From NCBI GenBank assembly GCA_964036665.1, contig OZ038528.1, positions 5,896,501 to 5,960,500 of the forward strand: DNA of 64,000 bases, in the 5' to 3' direction. Both the position numbers and the translations under genes were made by a program. This DNA is from Gordius sp. MW1. Taxonomy: Eukaryota; Nematomorpha; Gordioida; Gordea; Gordiidae. Below the pieces are notes generated by a model. The model did no database searches. It saw only the letters and a list, made by a program, of their open reading frames with translations, and was not told where the DNA came from. Within the stretch, counting starts at the first letter, position 1, and every line of letters begins with the position of its first letter. Below, in pieces: positions 12,618 through 24,263 of this stretch.

Positions 12618-12785
12618 CATGGGCGTAGCCAGCTTTGGAATTCGAGGGGGGCAAAAATGAATTAGGGAAGGGTAAAATGATAATTTTTTGAAATTTTAGC
12701 CATAATTTTAATGAATTTTCACTATTTTTTGGATTTAGAGGGGGGCAGCCGCCCCTCCCTGCCCCCTCCCTTGGCTACGCCCATG
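12618..12785. mobile_element. CATGGGCGTAGCC-family MITE, copy 1
   Basis: 168-bp element. The left end CATGGGCGTAGCC and right end GGCTACGCCCATG are perfect inverted repeats, flanked by the 8-bp duplication ATAACAAT (12610-12617 and 12786-12793). The interior is G-rich at the left and C-rich at the right. An 8-bp target duplication fits a hAT-type mechanism. Confidence 0.9.
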
Positions 12786-12793
12786 ATAACAAT

Positions 12794-14417
12794 GGTTTTG
12801 TTTTATATATAGCATTAAAAAATTTAATAGGATATTTTTTGAAATCTAATAATTGTGAAATTGACATATATTGGAAGCACGATATCTAATTTTATCTGTT
12901 TGATATGATTATATCTTTATGTATGGTTTTTTAATGTGAAAGGGGTAAAAACTTCTTATAAATATAGTTCCTTTGCGCATTTACTAAATGTTGTTGAAGA
13001 TTAAATTTAAACGTAACTTGGATTTATTATAAATATTCTCCATTAAAATTTCGAAATTAACTTTATGAAAAATTGTAGATCATATAAAATTAAAAAAATG
13101 TTTAATTTGAAATATCAACATATTCATTAAGTTATTTTTTGAATTAATTTTAATCAACGGTGGTTTATAAAAATGGTTTGATTAATGATGGGTAATTGTG
13201 GTATTAAGTATGTATGATAAATTTAGCTTCATAAATAAATGCAAGAAATTGTTCTATGTCCAAATGGATAGAAAATAAATGATTTGCCTCAAATCAGCCA
13301 ACAAAATATCATCATTTAAATAACGCTTTACTCGCTTTTATAAAACACATTTCTGAATGCTTTTTCATTGAATAATGCAAACCACACCATGCAGTATACA
13401 GTTAGTCATCCTTATAACAAAGATCGCATTCGTCTCAATTTTATTTGTTTATTTTTCTTGCCATCGCATAAATAGCTAGTTCTGCTTGCCAATAATATAT
13501 TATATAAACAAAACTCTTTAAACGGTAAAGCCGGAAGCTTTATTTAAAATATTTTTAAGCAAGTTAAGCGCCTAATTATGTCAAGAAGCAGAATTTTTGA
13601 GCTTTAATTTTTAATAAACGTGTTATAGTGGATTTCGGACAAATAAACTTTAAAGGGGCATGTGACGTAAATTTATTTCAATGATATTTATTTGTAATAT
13701 TTGCTAATTACTTTAAGTTTATATAGGGAAAGCATATTTGCTTCAAGCATATGCCCCATTTTCGTGGTCAATATATTTTAACATCTTAGCTTTGGGTAAT
13801 TGCCAAATATATTTTTATTAACTGTAAAAATAATTCTGCTCGAATTATTTAAAAATGAGCTTCCTTTTTTATATATTGTAATTTGTTTGCGCCGTAATAA
13901 TCATAAAAAAGTCGATTCTTCGTTTAATCCCACATTTTAAGACTTGATAAGCGTGACTAGCGAATATTTATAAATGCGTTGAAGTGTTTGTAGCGCTTAG
14001 ATTTAGCAAATGCATATAATTATTCGTTTTACTTTTTGGTTTAAACTAAAACAAAACTATTAATTATTAAAATGTTTTCTTTTCCGAGTTATAGGCATTA
14101 AATACAGTTCTCGGTTTTTATTATTCAAATTAAGCGAATAATCTTTTTTTATATGTATTTTTTCATTTATTAGCGATTTTATTAATATAGACAAAAAAAA
14201 TATACTGACTACGAATATAATTAATTCACTTTAAAATAAAACGGATGGCATTGATCTTTGTATGGAAATTATTCTTGGACTTAACAAAATCAGTTTATTT
14301 TATCCTCGACAAGATTTGAATTTATTTTTTCTTTTACCAAAACCAAAATATTTATAGATTTTATATAAACTCTGATATTTCTGAGCCCACTCAAAAAACA
14401 AACTTTATTTAAATAAA
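12794..14417. other. Intergenic region upstream of the GPCR gene
   Basis: AT-rich; I see no coding exon, RNA gene or clear transposon. The promoter and any 5' UTR exon of the GPCR gene would lie here, but no motif stands out enough to report. Confidence 0.5.
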
Positions 14418-15722
14418 ATGACCAATAACACAACTTGTGTGACCATCAAAATTATTCTTAAGCAATTTGAATTGGACTATATCACGAGACTAAATCGCTT
14501 CTTATCTGTGTTAGTTCTTCTGGTAGGGATAGCGGGCAATTGTTTAGCCCTAACTCTATTATATGAAAAATACGTTAATTCAAGAGGCATTTGTAAAAAG
14601 ATGACAAGAATGAACACCAATACATATATACTCAAGAGCTATCACATTCTTAGTCTTGTGTCATCGCTCACTCTCATTATAGTTCCTATCATGAAGGATT
14701 ATGCCAATTTTGTAAATATTAAAACTTGGCTTGGTAAACCTTGGATTACCTATCTGAGTTATATTCATTATCCACTTTTTAAAACCCTTAATTCATTTAC
14801 TTACATGGTATATGTAATATATTTTATCAACCAAACTATAGCTGTAATATACCCTCACAAGTAATAATGTCTATTAATTTACATTATCTTTATTTTTAAC
14901 ATTTGCTTTTTAAAAATACATTAAACAATAATTCACCTTTTATTAAATAGGTATCAAGTATTGATGTCACTAAATAACGTCAGGAAATTATTGCTCTTGA
15001 CCTTTGCCTACTGTTTGGTATGGTACATACCCGTTACAAAATGGTGGAATGCACGAAAAATAAATTTATGCCCAAACATATCAAACACAGCTAATGATCT
15101 ATACGAAATGCATGTTTGGATTCCTGAAAACACCTATATCCACACTATTTGGTCAACATATGAAGTGTTAAGGGAGTTATGTGTTAATATATCACCTTTT
15201 GTAGTAGTTTTTTTGTTAAAATATTCCGTGCTTAAGAGTCGTGCCAAAATTGCACATTTTATGCACAATACAACAACTGTTCCAGATCTTGCATCAGTTA
15301 AAACTGTTAACGCCACTTGCACCAACTCCTCTCTTAATAAAGATTGTTTTAATTCATTGAATGACATAAAGTGTGTTGAGGAAAAAGTTTCAACAAATAG
15401 AACTCGGAGGGCAGAAAAACTGGTGTGTAAAACATTGCATAGATATAGGATTCAAAGAAACTTAGAATCCAAACAACATAGGAGAACATTACTTATAATG
15501 ATTTCTGTGTTTTTGTTAATCATGCTACCAGTGTGCCTAACTGAAACTTGGTTGATATTTAGTTCGCACCAATTGTCTTCAAAAACTTTAATCGGCTTCT
15601 ACACATCTGTTAATTTGTTACAATACATTTATTTAATTTTGCCGTTCTATTTAAATATCGCGTTTAACCCATACTATCGCGCGAGTTTTATTAAAAAATT
15701 TAAGACTTTAATGCAAACTTGA
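14418..15722 (+). CDS. Class A (rhodopsin-like) GPCR, probable peptide receptor, 404 aa
   Basis: Two exons, 14418-14860 and 14951-15722 (intron of 90 bp, GT-AG, phase 2). The N-terminus has N-x-T glycosylation sites (MTNNTTC). TM1 has the GN signature (VGIAGNCLAL, about residues 32-41). TM2 and TM3 run to residue ~145, and the TM3/loop-2 junction reads NQTIAVIYPHKY. TM4 follows (VRKLLLLTFAYCLVWYIP), then TM5 near ISPFVVVFLL and a long basic third loop. TM6 is RTLLIMISVFLLIMLP and TM7 ends LNIAFNPYYR, followed by a short cytoplasmic tail. The architecture and the IAVIYPHKY motif are closest to invertebrate FMRFamide/myosuppressin-type receptors. Odd points: the D/E-R-Y triplet at the end of TM3 is N-Q-T, and the TM3 cysteine of the usual disulfide is not obvious. 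The ligand cannot be told from sequence. Confidence 0.75.
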
Positions 15723-16987
15723 TAATTTGTATGAAACCTCCCTCCCAAAAACATTTATAAATTTTTAAGGCTGTTTAATTTAGTGATAAAACAATTGTGT
15801 TTTCTGTCAAGATTATCGATTCAATTTTATGTTTTTCGGAAACATATTTAAATAAAATATTACAAGTCTTTTGAATATAGGATATAGAGTCGATTACTAT
15901 CATTATGTTATATAAAATCAAATTAATAAAATATATTAGTGTGATCTAGAAAATTTTAAACCAACTTGCTTTACAAGCTAAGAATTGTTGCAAAACATGT
16001 TTTAACTTATTTGCAAAATATAACTAATTTATTTAGTCATAATTTATATGTATGTATAGGATTCCAGAAAATTTACAAAAACAACATTAAATTAAAAAGT
16101 TTTTGAAGTCATAAAGGGGTTAAGAACATATTCCTAAAAGCAAGTGGCACATGCACATTATATGTCAATTGTTGAAGTTATAAAATTAATTTATCCGAGA
16201 TATAATTTATTCGAATTTGTTAATAAATGCAACCCAAATTAGCATTATTAATAAAGAAGTGAATCCAATTCTTTAAATAATCAGAATAACCTTGAAATAT
16301 ATTAATTACTTTGCAATTATATATATCCTTGCTCTATTATATGGTTGAAATTTCATTTACGCCTTCTGCAAAGCTTAATAATTTATTAATATGCACAAAT
16401 GTATGCCTGGTTTTAACTAAAAATAAGAAACACAAAACTTTTTGCATATATTAGGTCCAGGTGCCATATTTTTGGCAGGGACTCTAAAAAAACACAAATT
16501 TATTATTTCAATATAAACAAAAAGATTAGAGGCATAAGCCTTTCCAGTTCGCGGCCCGTAGACCCAAAGCCGGCTGGCGGGCAGGGTCAGGCTTAAAAAG
16601 GATTAAGTAAAAATGCGGGCCCGGCTTGGGTCTAGATTTGTAAAACAGTTCGGACCTTTGCTCTGTTTTAAAATCATATATGTAGGAACGAAGAATTGCA
16701 TATTTTATTTATTAATATAGGTCTAGAATGTTTAATTACATAGTTCATAACTTAATCCTTATTTCCTTGAACTAAATTTAAAGATTGGGAATTATAACGC
16801 AGATGTACTTCTATGGTTAAGAACATCAACTATAGTATAAAATTTATTTAAATTAGCTATAAAGTTTTTGTTACTTCCTGCCATCAGCGCCAGTAGTAAG
16901 GGCACTTTCAGTAAGGCAAGTCTTATTTAAGAGAACAGGACTGGGTTAAATCTCATAAAATAGACTGATTTATATTTTAAACAATAT
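15723..16987. other. Intergenic region
   Basis: AT-rich, no gene seen. A GC patch at 16540-16660 (GGCCCGTAGACCC, GGGCCCGGCTTGGG) looks like a scrap of the GGCCCGAGCCCG repeat family. Confidence 0.5.
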
Positions 16988-18831
16988 TAATTGCTATGCA
17001 ATTTATGGGCTCGTTTTTTGGTGTCCGTCCGTCCGTCCGTCCGTCCGTCCGTTGTCCGTCCGTCCGTTACCCTCCCTATCTATTTGCATTGGGTATATTA
17101 GGTTATCGCTTTTTTAAATTAATGCATGAGAAAGAGGTGCCCCACCCCTCATCTCTATCTCCCTCGCTGTGTTATTTTTTAAATTAATGCATAAGAGGTG
17201 CCCCACTTCCCCTCATCTCTATCTCCCTCGGTGTGTTATATATAAGATTTGTTAAATTATCTATTATATAATAAACATAAATAAAAGTTGTTTACTTTTA
17301 ATTGCTATGCAATTTAACTAGTTATATAATAAACATAAATAAAAGTTGTTTACTTTTAATTGCTATGCAATTTAACTAGTTTTTGTTATATAATAAACAT
17401 AGATAAAAGTTGTTTACTTTTAATGCTATGCAATTTAACTAGTTATATAATAAACATAAATAAAAGTTGTTTACTTTTTAATTGCTATGCAATTTAACTA
17501 GTTTTGGGGTTAGAATCCCGGAGTTTTTTTGACTCTTATGATTGTTCTTGTTACTATCATTGATAATAAGAATTTTTGGCCGTCCGCTGGCTGCTGACCA
17601 ATGAAAAAATGACCATTGGCCAAAATGTGAATCGAAATTAATTTTTTCGTTTTTTTTTACTATTATGATTGTTCCTGTTTCTACCATTGCTATTATGACT
17701 TTTTGGCCGTCCGCTGGCTGCTGACCAATGTTATATAATAAACATAAATAAAAGTTGTTTACTTTTAATTGCTATGCAATTTAACTAGTTTTTGGGTTAG
17801 AATCCCGGAGTTTTTTTTGACTCTTATGATTGTTCTTGTTACTATCATTGATAATAAGACTTTTTGGCCGTCCGTTGGCTCCTGACCGATTGAATACTTT
17901 TTGGCCGTCCGCTGGCTCCTGACCGATTGAATAAATGACCATTGGCCAAAATGTGAATCGAAATTATTTTTTTCGTTTTTTTTTTACTATTATGATTGTT
18001 CCTGTTCCTACCATTGCTATTATGACTTTTTGGCCGTCCGCTGGCTGCTGACCAATGGAATAAAATGACCATTGGCCAAAATGTGATTCAAAAACTTTTT
18101 TTTCGTTTTTTTTGACTATTATGAATTTATATCCACTTTTACCGTGTCCTGGCTGCTGACCAATGGAAAAAAATGACCATTGGCCAAAATGTGATTCGAA
18201 AATTTTTTTTTCGTTTTTTTACTCTTATGAATTTATATCCACTTTTACCGTGTGCTGGCTGCTGACCAATGGAAAAAAATGACCATTGGCCAAAGTGAGC
18301 ATCAAAATTTTTTTTTCCGTTTTTTTGGCTATCATTGACTTATAGAGTATCTGTTGGTACTGACCAATAGAGAAAAAGTGACCATTGGCCAAATTTTTGA
18401 TTTTTTTAATTAAAAATTGTTCAAATTCAACAAAAAATTTCTCCCAACAATTCTGCAAATTCTTAACATTGTGTTGTTTTATAATATAATGTTTGTTAGA
18501 CCCATAATCACTAAAGGCCATAAAAACTAATGTAATACGAAACTAGATGCAAACACTAAATCTAACCCTAACCCTTGCCTATATTACATTTTGCCTTTAT
18601 TACATTTTGCCTATAATGGAAAATTTGTATAAATAATTAATTAATCATTAGGCATATAATACCCCCCTATAGGCATTCTCGCCCCTTCCCATCTTTCTCG
18701 CCCATAAATTGCATAGCAAATATGATACATTTATACGAAGTACAGATGAGTCGTCCCCCCTTCCCTTCCCCTCTTCCCTTCCCCTCTTCCCTTCCCTTCT
18801 CCCCCTTCCCACGAGGGCCGAAGGCCCGAGT
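16988..18831 (-). mobile_element. Composite DINE/pearl-like repeat, copy B (reverse)
   Basis: Read on the plus strand it begins with ATTGCTATGCAATTTATGGG, then a GTCC microsatellite (17024-17068), paired GAGATAGAGATGAGG blocks, four ~58-bp units and the tandem GGCCAATGGTCA array. It ends at the hairpin GGGCCGAAGGCCCGAGT at 18831. The order is exactly reversed relative to copy A. It is non-coding; open frames inside follow the repeat period. Confidence 0.75.
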
Positions 18832-19017
18832 TATATTATAATTATCTATCAGCCGTAGATTATTAACTTTATATACAACGTTTTATTATGCACATAAAAT
18901 TTCTAAATTAATAAAGGCTTATTTTTATTTAGTGCGGGCTTGGTGCGGCGCAATTATGTAGTTAAATCTGGGGCTGTCAAAAGAATATATTTGTGGGGGC
19001 ATGGGCCGTGCTGCAAC

Positions 19018-19710
19018 TAGAGCCCGCAAAATGGAATTTCTTCTGCCCGAGCCCGCCCCGAGCCCGACATCTCAATTTTTATTTGCCCGAGCCCGAAAGA
19101 CTTTTTTATTTTTGGCCCGACCCGAGCCCATGCCCGACCCAATTTTACAAATAGAATTTTTAATAAATTTTATTGAAATTTTGTCACCATCTAAATATAA
19201 AATGCATTAGATTGTTATTACTCGTAATTTACAACTAAGATAAGTTAGAAATAAAAATTCCGTTTTCACTCGTTACAGTTTATTCAGCTAATCACTTAAA
19301 ACTAAAAATTTAACTTTATAAAATATATTTTTAACAATTTTATATAAAAAAAACTTCTGTAAGTAGTTACCTTTCTTATTACTAAAGTTGTAACAGTTAT
19401 ATGATTCTAATTAAGTTCTATAGTAAGATTTGCAATTAAGGTCTATGCAAGGGAAAAAGGCTCAAGATTAGAAAATACTTAATGTACGCTGTGCGAAGAT
19501 AATTCTTTAATATTAAGTTGAGTTTATTTAAATTCTATTTTATAAAAGAAATCATTTGCTTTAGTTCCATTTGGGCCGGGCTCGTGCCTCGGGTCGGGCA
19601 GCCGCATCAGGCCCGACCCGAGCCCCGATTATTTTATAAAATTCTGCCCGAGCCCGGCCCGAAACCCGATTGGGTCGGCCCGGGCTTCGGGCGGCCCGTG
19701 CAGGGCTCTA
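19018..19710. mobile_element. hAT-like non-autonomous element, GGCCCGAGCCCG family
   Basis: The left end is TAGAGCCCGC; the right end is GTGCAGGGCTCTA, an imperfect inverted repeat. It is flanked by GCTGCAAC (19010-19017) and GCTGCAGC (19711-19718), an 8-bp duplication with one mismatch. Both arms are packed with GCCCGAGCCCG/CGGGCTCGGGC motifs and the centre is AT-rich. The 8-bp duplication and TAG-type ends fit the hAT superfamily. It carries no transposase. Confidence 0.75.
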
Positions 19711-19718
19711 GCTGCAGC

Positions 19719-21637
19719 TCAATATTTCGGCCCACGCAGATCTCTAAAAGAGATCAATAACAGTAGAGCAGGCGGGTAGCAAGGATTTTCTCAAAGGGCG
19801 GGGGTATTGCAAAAAATATTTATAGCATTTTTATTATAATGAAATAAAGACCAGAGAACAGAAAACCCCTGTGCGTTCGGTTTATAGGCAGAACGGGGCA
19901 AATGTCGTAAATTAGATTTAGAGGCGAGCCCGGGTGGGTTTCATACAGGATCATTGAGATTTTTATATAGTCTATTATTTTGTTTTGGTGTATTATCGTC
20001 ACTTTTTTGTTTGATCTTATTATATTTACTAAGTGAAATCTAACGAAAATTAAATCAAAATTTTTTGAAAATATATCGAAGTACTGCTAAAATCTTAAAA
20101 AATCATCATTTAGGGCCTGGCATTTTGGGCAGCTCTTATGATATGGCCATGACTGGGGGACACTTAGAAGGATTCGGGCAAACAATTAAGTTCTAAATCT
20201 GACCCCAGGTTACAGAAAATTTTTTAAACAAATCCGGTGTAGGGTGTCAACAGGCAGCGTGTTTTTTCCAAACACCCCTTTTAATTGGGTAAAGGGATGA
20301 TAAATGGTTTTTTTACATTCTCTCCCTCCAATGGGATTGGGTAGAGGCGTGATTAATGAGATTTTTTGAGAAAATTTTAGCTCGTGTTAACACCCAGTGT
20401 TCATCGTGTTACTATTAAGACATTGTTCTTAAGTAGGTAATAAATCATTCCTCCCTTACACTAAACTTTAACTACCCAAAAAGCGCATTATTAGTTTTTT
20501 GCATACTAAAATTTGTATTGTTCTCTTCATAATAATTTCTTTATAAATTAAACTTTAAATTCCCCAAAAAACTTTATTAATTTTTTTGTCGATAAAATTT
20601 TTTTACCATATTAAATGTTCAAATACGATTTCCAAACTATAATTAAATATTTGAAAAGCGGATTAATGTTGTACTAAAATGTTAAGCCTTATACTCCCCA
20701 CGTTTAAATAATACTTCAAAATTTGGTATTTACATTATGCATTATGCCAACCATTTAGATGACATTAATGATTGTCTTTCAGCATAATTTATAAAACTTA
20801 TAATGAATAGTCTGTTTTTACAAAAATTTATTTTTATGGGCAAGGCGGGAGAAACCTAAAATTAGATTCCAGCTTTATCAAAATTTATAAATATATATAA
20901 TATTTTATTGGAGAAACCAACCTAAATTAGTTTTAGCTTTATCAAAATTTACAAAAATATATATAATATTATTAAAAACAATAAACATAACACGTAAAAA
21001 TAGCGAAAATGGACCTTTAATAAAAAATATGGCAGAAATGATTGATGGACAGCTCTTATAAAACACGGCTGGCTTCTGCCGTACCACACCGGTCCCTAAA
21101 TAAGATAAAAATTTTAAATTGTGTGTATAAAATATAAAAGGTTGTAAAATTTTTTTAAAAATGTAGATAAATCGTTTGCCCAGCAATTGTCTCTCTAGAA
21201 ATTTATCTCAAGTGGGCATTAATTGTTAATAATGCCAATCCTTAAATTGGTATTTAACATACTATTTCTCATATACGTTTCAATCTCTTGAGTATAAAAA
21301 AACTTTGGTCAGTGGTGCATGTGGGTATGGGGAGAAAAAATTGGTAACAATAGAGAGTATTATTGGGAGGAGTGGTCTCTTGAGTTGAGACAATGCAATA
21401 ACTTACGTCAAATTCTGATTTAGGTTGGGTTTGTGCCATTAATCACTAGAGTAATATTCGACCAAAAAAATTTTCTCTGAGTTTCTGCAACAATAATTGT
21501 TATTGAAAATCCGTTCATTTAGTTGCATAATTAAGGAATCAAGCGGGGGATAAATATTGTTATTTGTAATAGACCTCAATAAATTTAACTGCAATATTAT
21601 TTTTAAAATTTTTCCCCATGACAAATCAAGGTTTTTC
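19719..21637. other. Intergenic region, no gene seen
   Basis: AT-rich. A short tandem duplication at about 20848-20975 repeats GGAGAAACC and AGCTTTATCAAAATTTA. Short open frames on the minus strand have no recognisable protein character. Confidence 0.5.
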
Positions 21638-21781
21638 TTAATCAAAATCATAATTAGCTTTAGCTTCCGCTAATAAAAGAGTTTGCTGAAACTCTTCGTC
21701 AACACTATTTCTAATAGATTTTATCTGAGTTGCAATTTGATCTGCTAGTCGAATCACATCTTGAACGTCAAGTTCCTTTTT
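21638..21781 (-). CDS. Possible terminal exon, 47 codons, unrecognised
   Basis: On the minus strand a TTGTAG acceptor is followed directly by 47 open codons and TAA (stop at 21638-21640). The peptide is charged and helical in character (starts KKELDVQDVIRLADQIATQI, ends AEAKANYDFD) and looks more protein-like than nearby open frames. Upstream sequence on the same strand (about 21785-22000) has peptide-like stretches but also stops, so either short exons have been missed or this is a pseudogene remnant. I do not recognise the family. Confidence 0.3.
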   Translation of the reverse strand, partial: KKELDVQDVIRLADQIATQIKSIRNSVDEEFQQTLLLAEAKANYDFD

Positions 21782-22093
21782 CTACAATTGTTTGCATAGT
21801 AAGGATGTCTGGCTGAAAAGTTTATATAAAATAGAGAAATCAAGTATTTTTATGGATCTGAAGAGGACTATTCCTGAGAGATATATGTAATTGCTCTTTA
21901 CTTGGTGGGGGATGGTCAGGTAATGTTGTGGGGAATATGCTCAATCAAGTTCTTGTCGTGGCAAGTAAACAAGTGCATTGGGTTAATAGAAAATAATGGG
22001 TAGAAAGCTTTTGTAATAAATTTTAACGATATTTATAGGCGTCTTAGTCTTTTATGCATCTATGAATACTTTTACTTAATTTATTAATTGCTA

Positions 22094-22364
22094 TTAATTG
22101 CTATGCAATTTATGGGCTCGTTTTTTGGTGTCCGTCCGTCCGTTGTCCGTTGTCCGTTGTCCGTTACCCTCCCTATCTATTTGCATTGGGTATATTAGGT
22201 TATCGCTTTTTTAAATTAATGCATGAGAAAGAGGTGCCCCACCCCTCATCTCTATCTCCCTCGGTGTGTTATATATAAGATTTGTTAAATTATCTATTAT
22301 ATAATAAACTTAAATAAAAGTTGTTTACTTTTAATGCTATGCAATTTAGTTATATAATAAACAA
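22094..22364 (-). mobile_element. Composite DINE/pearl-like repeat, partial reverse copy C0
   Basis: Contains the palindromic end ATTGCTATGCAATTTATGGG, a short GTCC microsatellite, one GAGATAGAGATGAGG block and part of a 58-bp unit. It then stops abruptly against the hairpin end of copy C at 22365. Only the palindrome-side end is present. Confidence 0.7.
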
Positions 22365-24263
22365 ACTCGGGCCTTCGGCCCTCGTGGGAAGGGGGAGAAG
22401 GGAACTGAAGAGGGGAAGGGAAGGGGGGACGACTCATCTGTACTTCGTATAAATGTATCATATTTGCTATGCAATTTATGGGCGAGAAAGGTGGGAAGGG
22501 GCGAGAATGCCTACAGGGGGGTATTAAATGCCTAATGATTAATTAATTATTTACACAAATTTTCCATTATAGGCAAAATGTAAGGGAAGGGTTAGGGTTA
22601 GATTTAGTGTTTGCATCTAGTTGCGTATTACATTAGTTTTTATGGCCTTTAGTGATTATGGGTCTAACAAACATTATATTATAAAACAACACAATGTTAA
22701 GAATTTGCAGAATTGTTGGGAGAAATTTTTTGTTGAATTTGAACAATTTTTAATTAAAAAAATCAAAAATTTGGCTAATGGTCACTTTTTCTCTATTGGT
22801 CAGTACCAACAGATACTCTATAAGTCAATGATAGCCAAAAAAAACGGAAAAAAAATTTTGATGCTCACTTTGGCCAATGGTCATTTTTTTCCATTGGTCA
22901 GCAGCCAGCACACGGTAAAAGTGGATATACATTCATAAGAGTAAAAAAAACGAAAAAAAAATTTTCGAATCACATTTTGGCCAATGGTCATTTTTTTCCA
23001 TTGGTCAGCAGCCAGGACACGGTAAAAGCGGATATAAATTCATAATAGTCAAAAAAAAACGAAAAAAAAGTTTTCGAATCACATTTTGGCCAATGGTCAT
23101 TTTATTCCATTGGTCAGCAGCCAGCGGACGGCCAAAAAGTCATAATAGCAATGGTAGGAACAGGAACAATCATAATAGTCAAAAAAAACGAAAAAAATAA
23201 TTTCGATTCACATTTTGGCCAATGGTCATTTTTTCCATCGGTCAGGAGCCAGCGGACGGCCAAAAAGTCATAATAGCAATGGTAGTAACAGGAACAATCA
23301 TAATAGTCAAAAAAAAACGAAAAAATAAACTCGGATTCACATTTTGGCCAATGGTCATTTTTTTCATTGGTCAGCAGCCAACGGACGGCCAAAAAGTCTT
23401 ATTATCAATGATAGTAACAAGAACAATCATAAGAGTCAAAAAAACTCCGGGATTCTAACCCAAAAACTAGTTAAATTGCATAGCAATTAGAAGTAAACAA
23501 CTTTTATTTATGTTTATTATATAACATTGGTCAGCAGCCAGCGGACGGCCAAAAAGTCATAATAGCAATGGTAGAAACAGGAACAATCATAATAGTCAAA
23601 AAAAAACGAAAAAAATAATTTCGATTCACATTTTGGCCAATGGTCATTTTTTTTATTGGTCAGCAGCCAGCGGACGGCCAAAAATTCTTATTATCAATGA
23701 TAGTAACAAGAACAATCATAAGAGTCAAAATAACTCCGGGATTCTAACCCCAAAACTAGTTAAATTGCATAGCAATTAAAAGTAAACAACTTTTATTTAT
23801 GTTTATTATATAACTAGTTAAATTGCATAGCATTAAAAGTAAACAACTTTTATCTATGTTTATTATATAACAAAAACTAGTTAAATTGCATAGCAAATAA
23901 AAGTAAACAACTTTTATTTATGTTTATTATATAACTAGTTAAATTGCATAGCAATTAAAAGTAACCAACTTTTATTTATGTTTATATAATAGATAATTTA
24001 ACAAATCTTATATATAACACACCGAGGCAGATAGAGATGAGGGGTGGGGCACCTTTTATGCATAGCAATTAAAAATAACACAGCGAGGGAGATAGAGATG
24101 AGGGGTGGGGCACCTTTTTCTCATGCATTAATTTAAAAAATCGATAACCTCATATACCCAATGCAAATAGATAGGAGGGTAACGGACGGACGGACAGACA
24201 ACGGACGGACAACGGACAGACAACGGACAACAAAAAACGAGCCCATAAATTGCATAGCAATTA
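22365..24263 (+). mobile_element. Composite DINE/pearl-like repeat, copy C
   Basis: Runs from the ACTCGGGCCTTCGGCCC hairpin through the CCAAT-type tandem array (about 22780-23740), about four 58-bp units, paired GAGATAGAGATGAGG blocks and a GGAC microsatellite (24183-24230) to AATTGCATAGCAATTA at 24263. The next copy follows tail to tail. Confidence 0.75.

Noticed and set aside
16996..17187. GTCCGTCC run as a gene fragment (open frame with RPSVRPSVR)
   Set aside because: Translation of a tetranucleotide microsatellite in a transposon.
18541..18600. CTAACCCTAACCC-like stretch suggesting a telomere repeat
   Set aside because: Only about two imperfect units, and it recurs inside copies of the composite repeat.
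19820..20002. 60-aa minus-strand frame
   Set aside because: No homology features, no splice or start context, AT-rich background.
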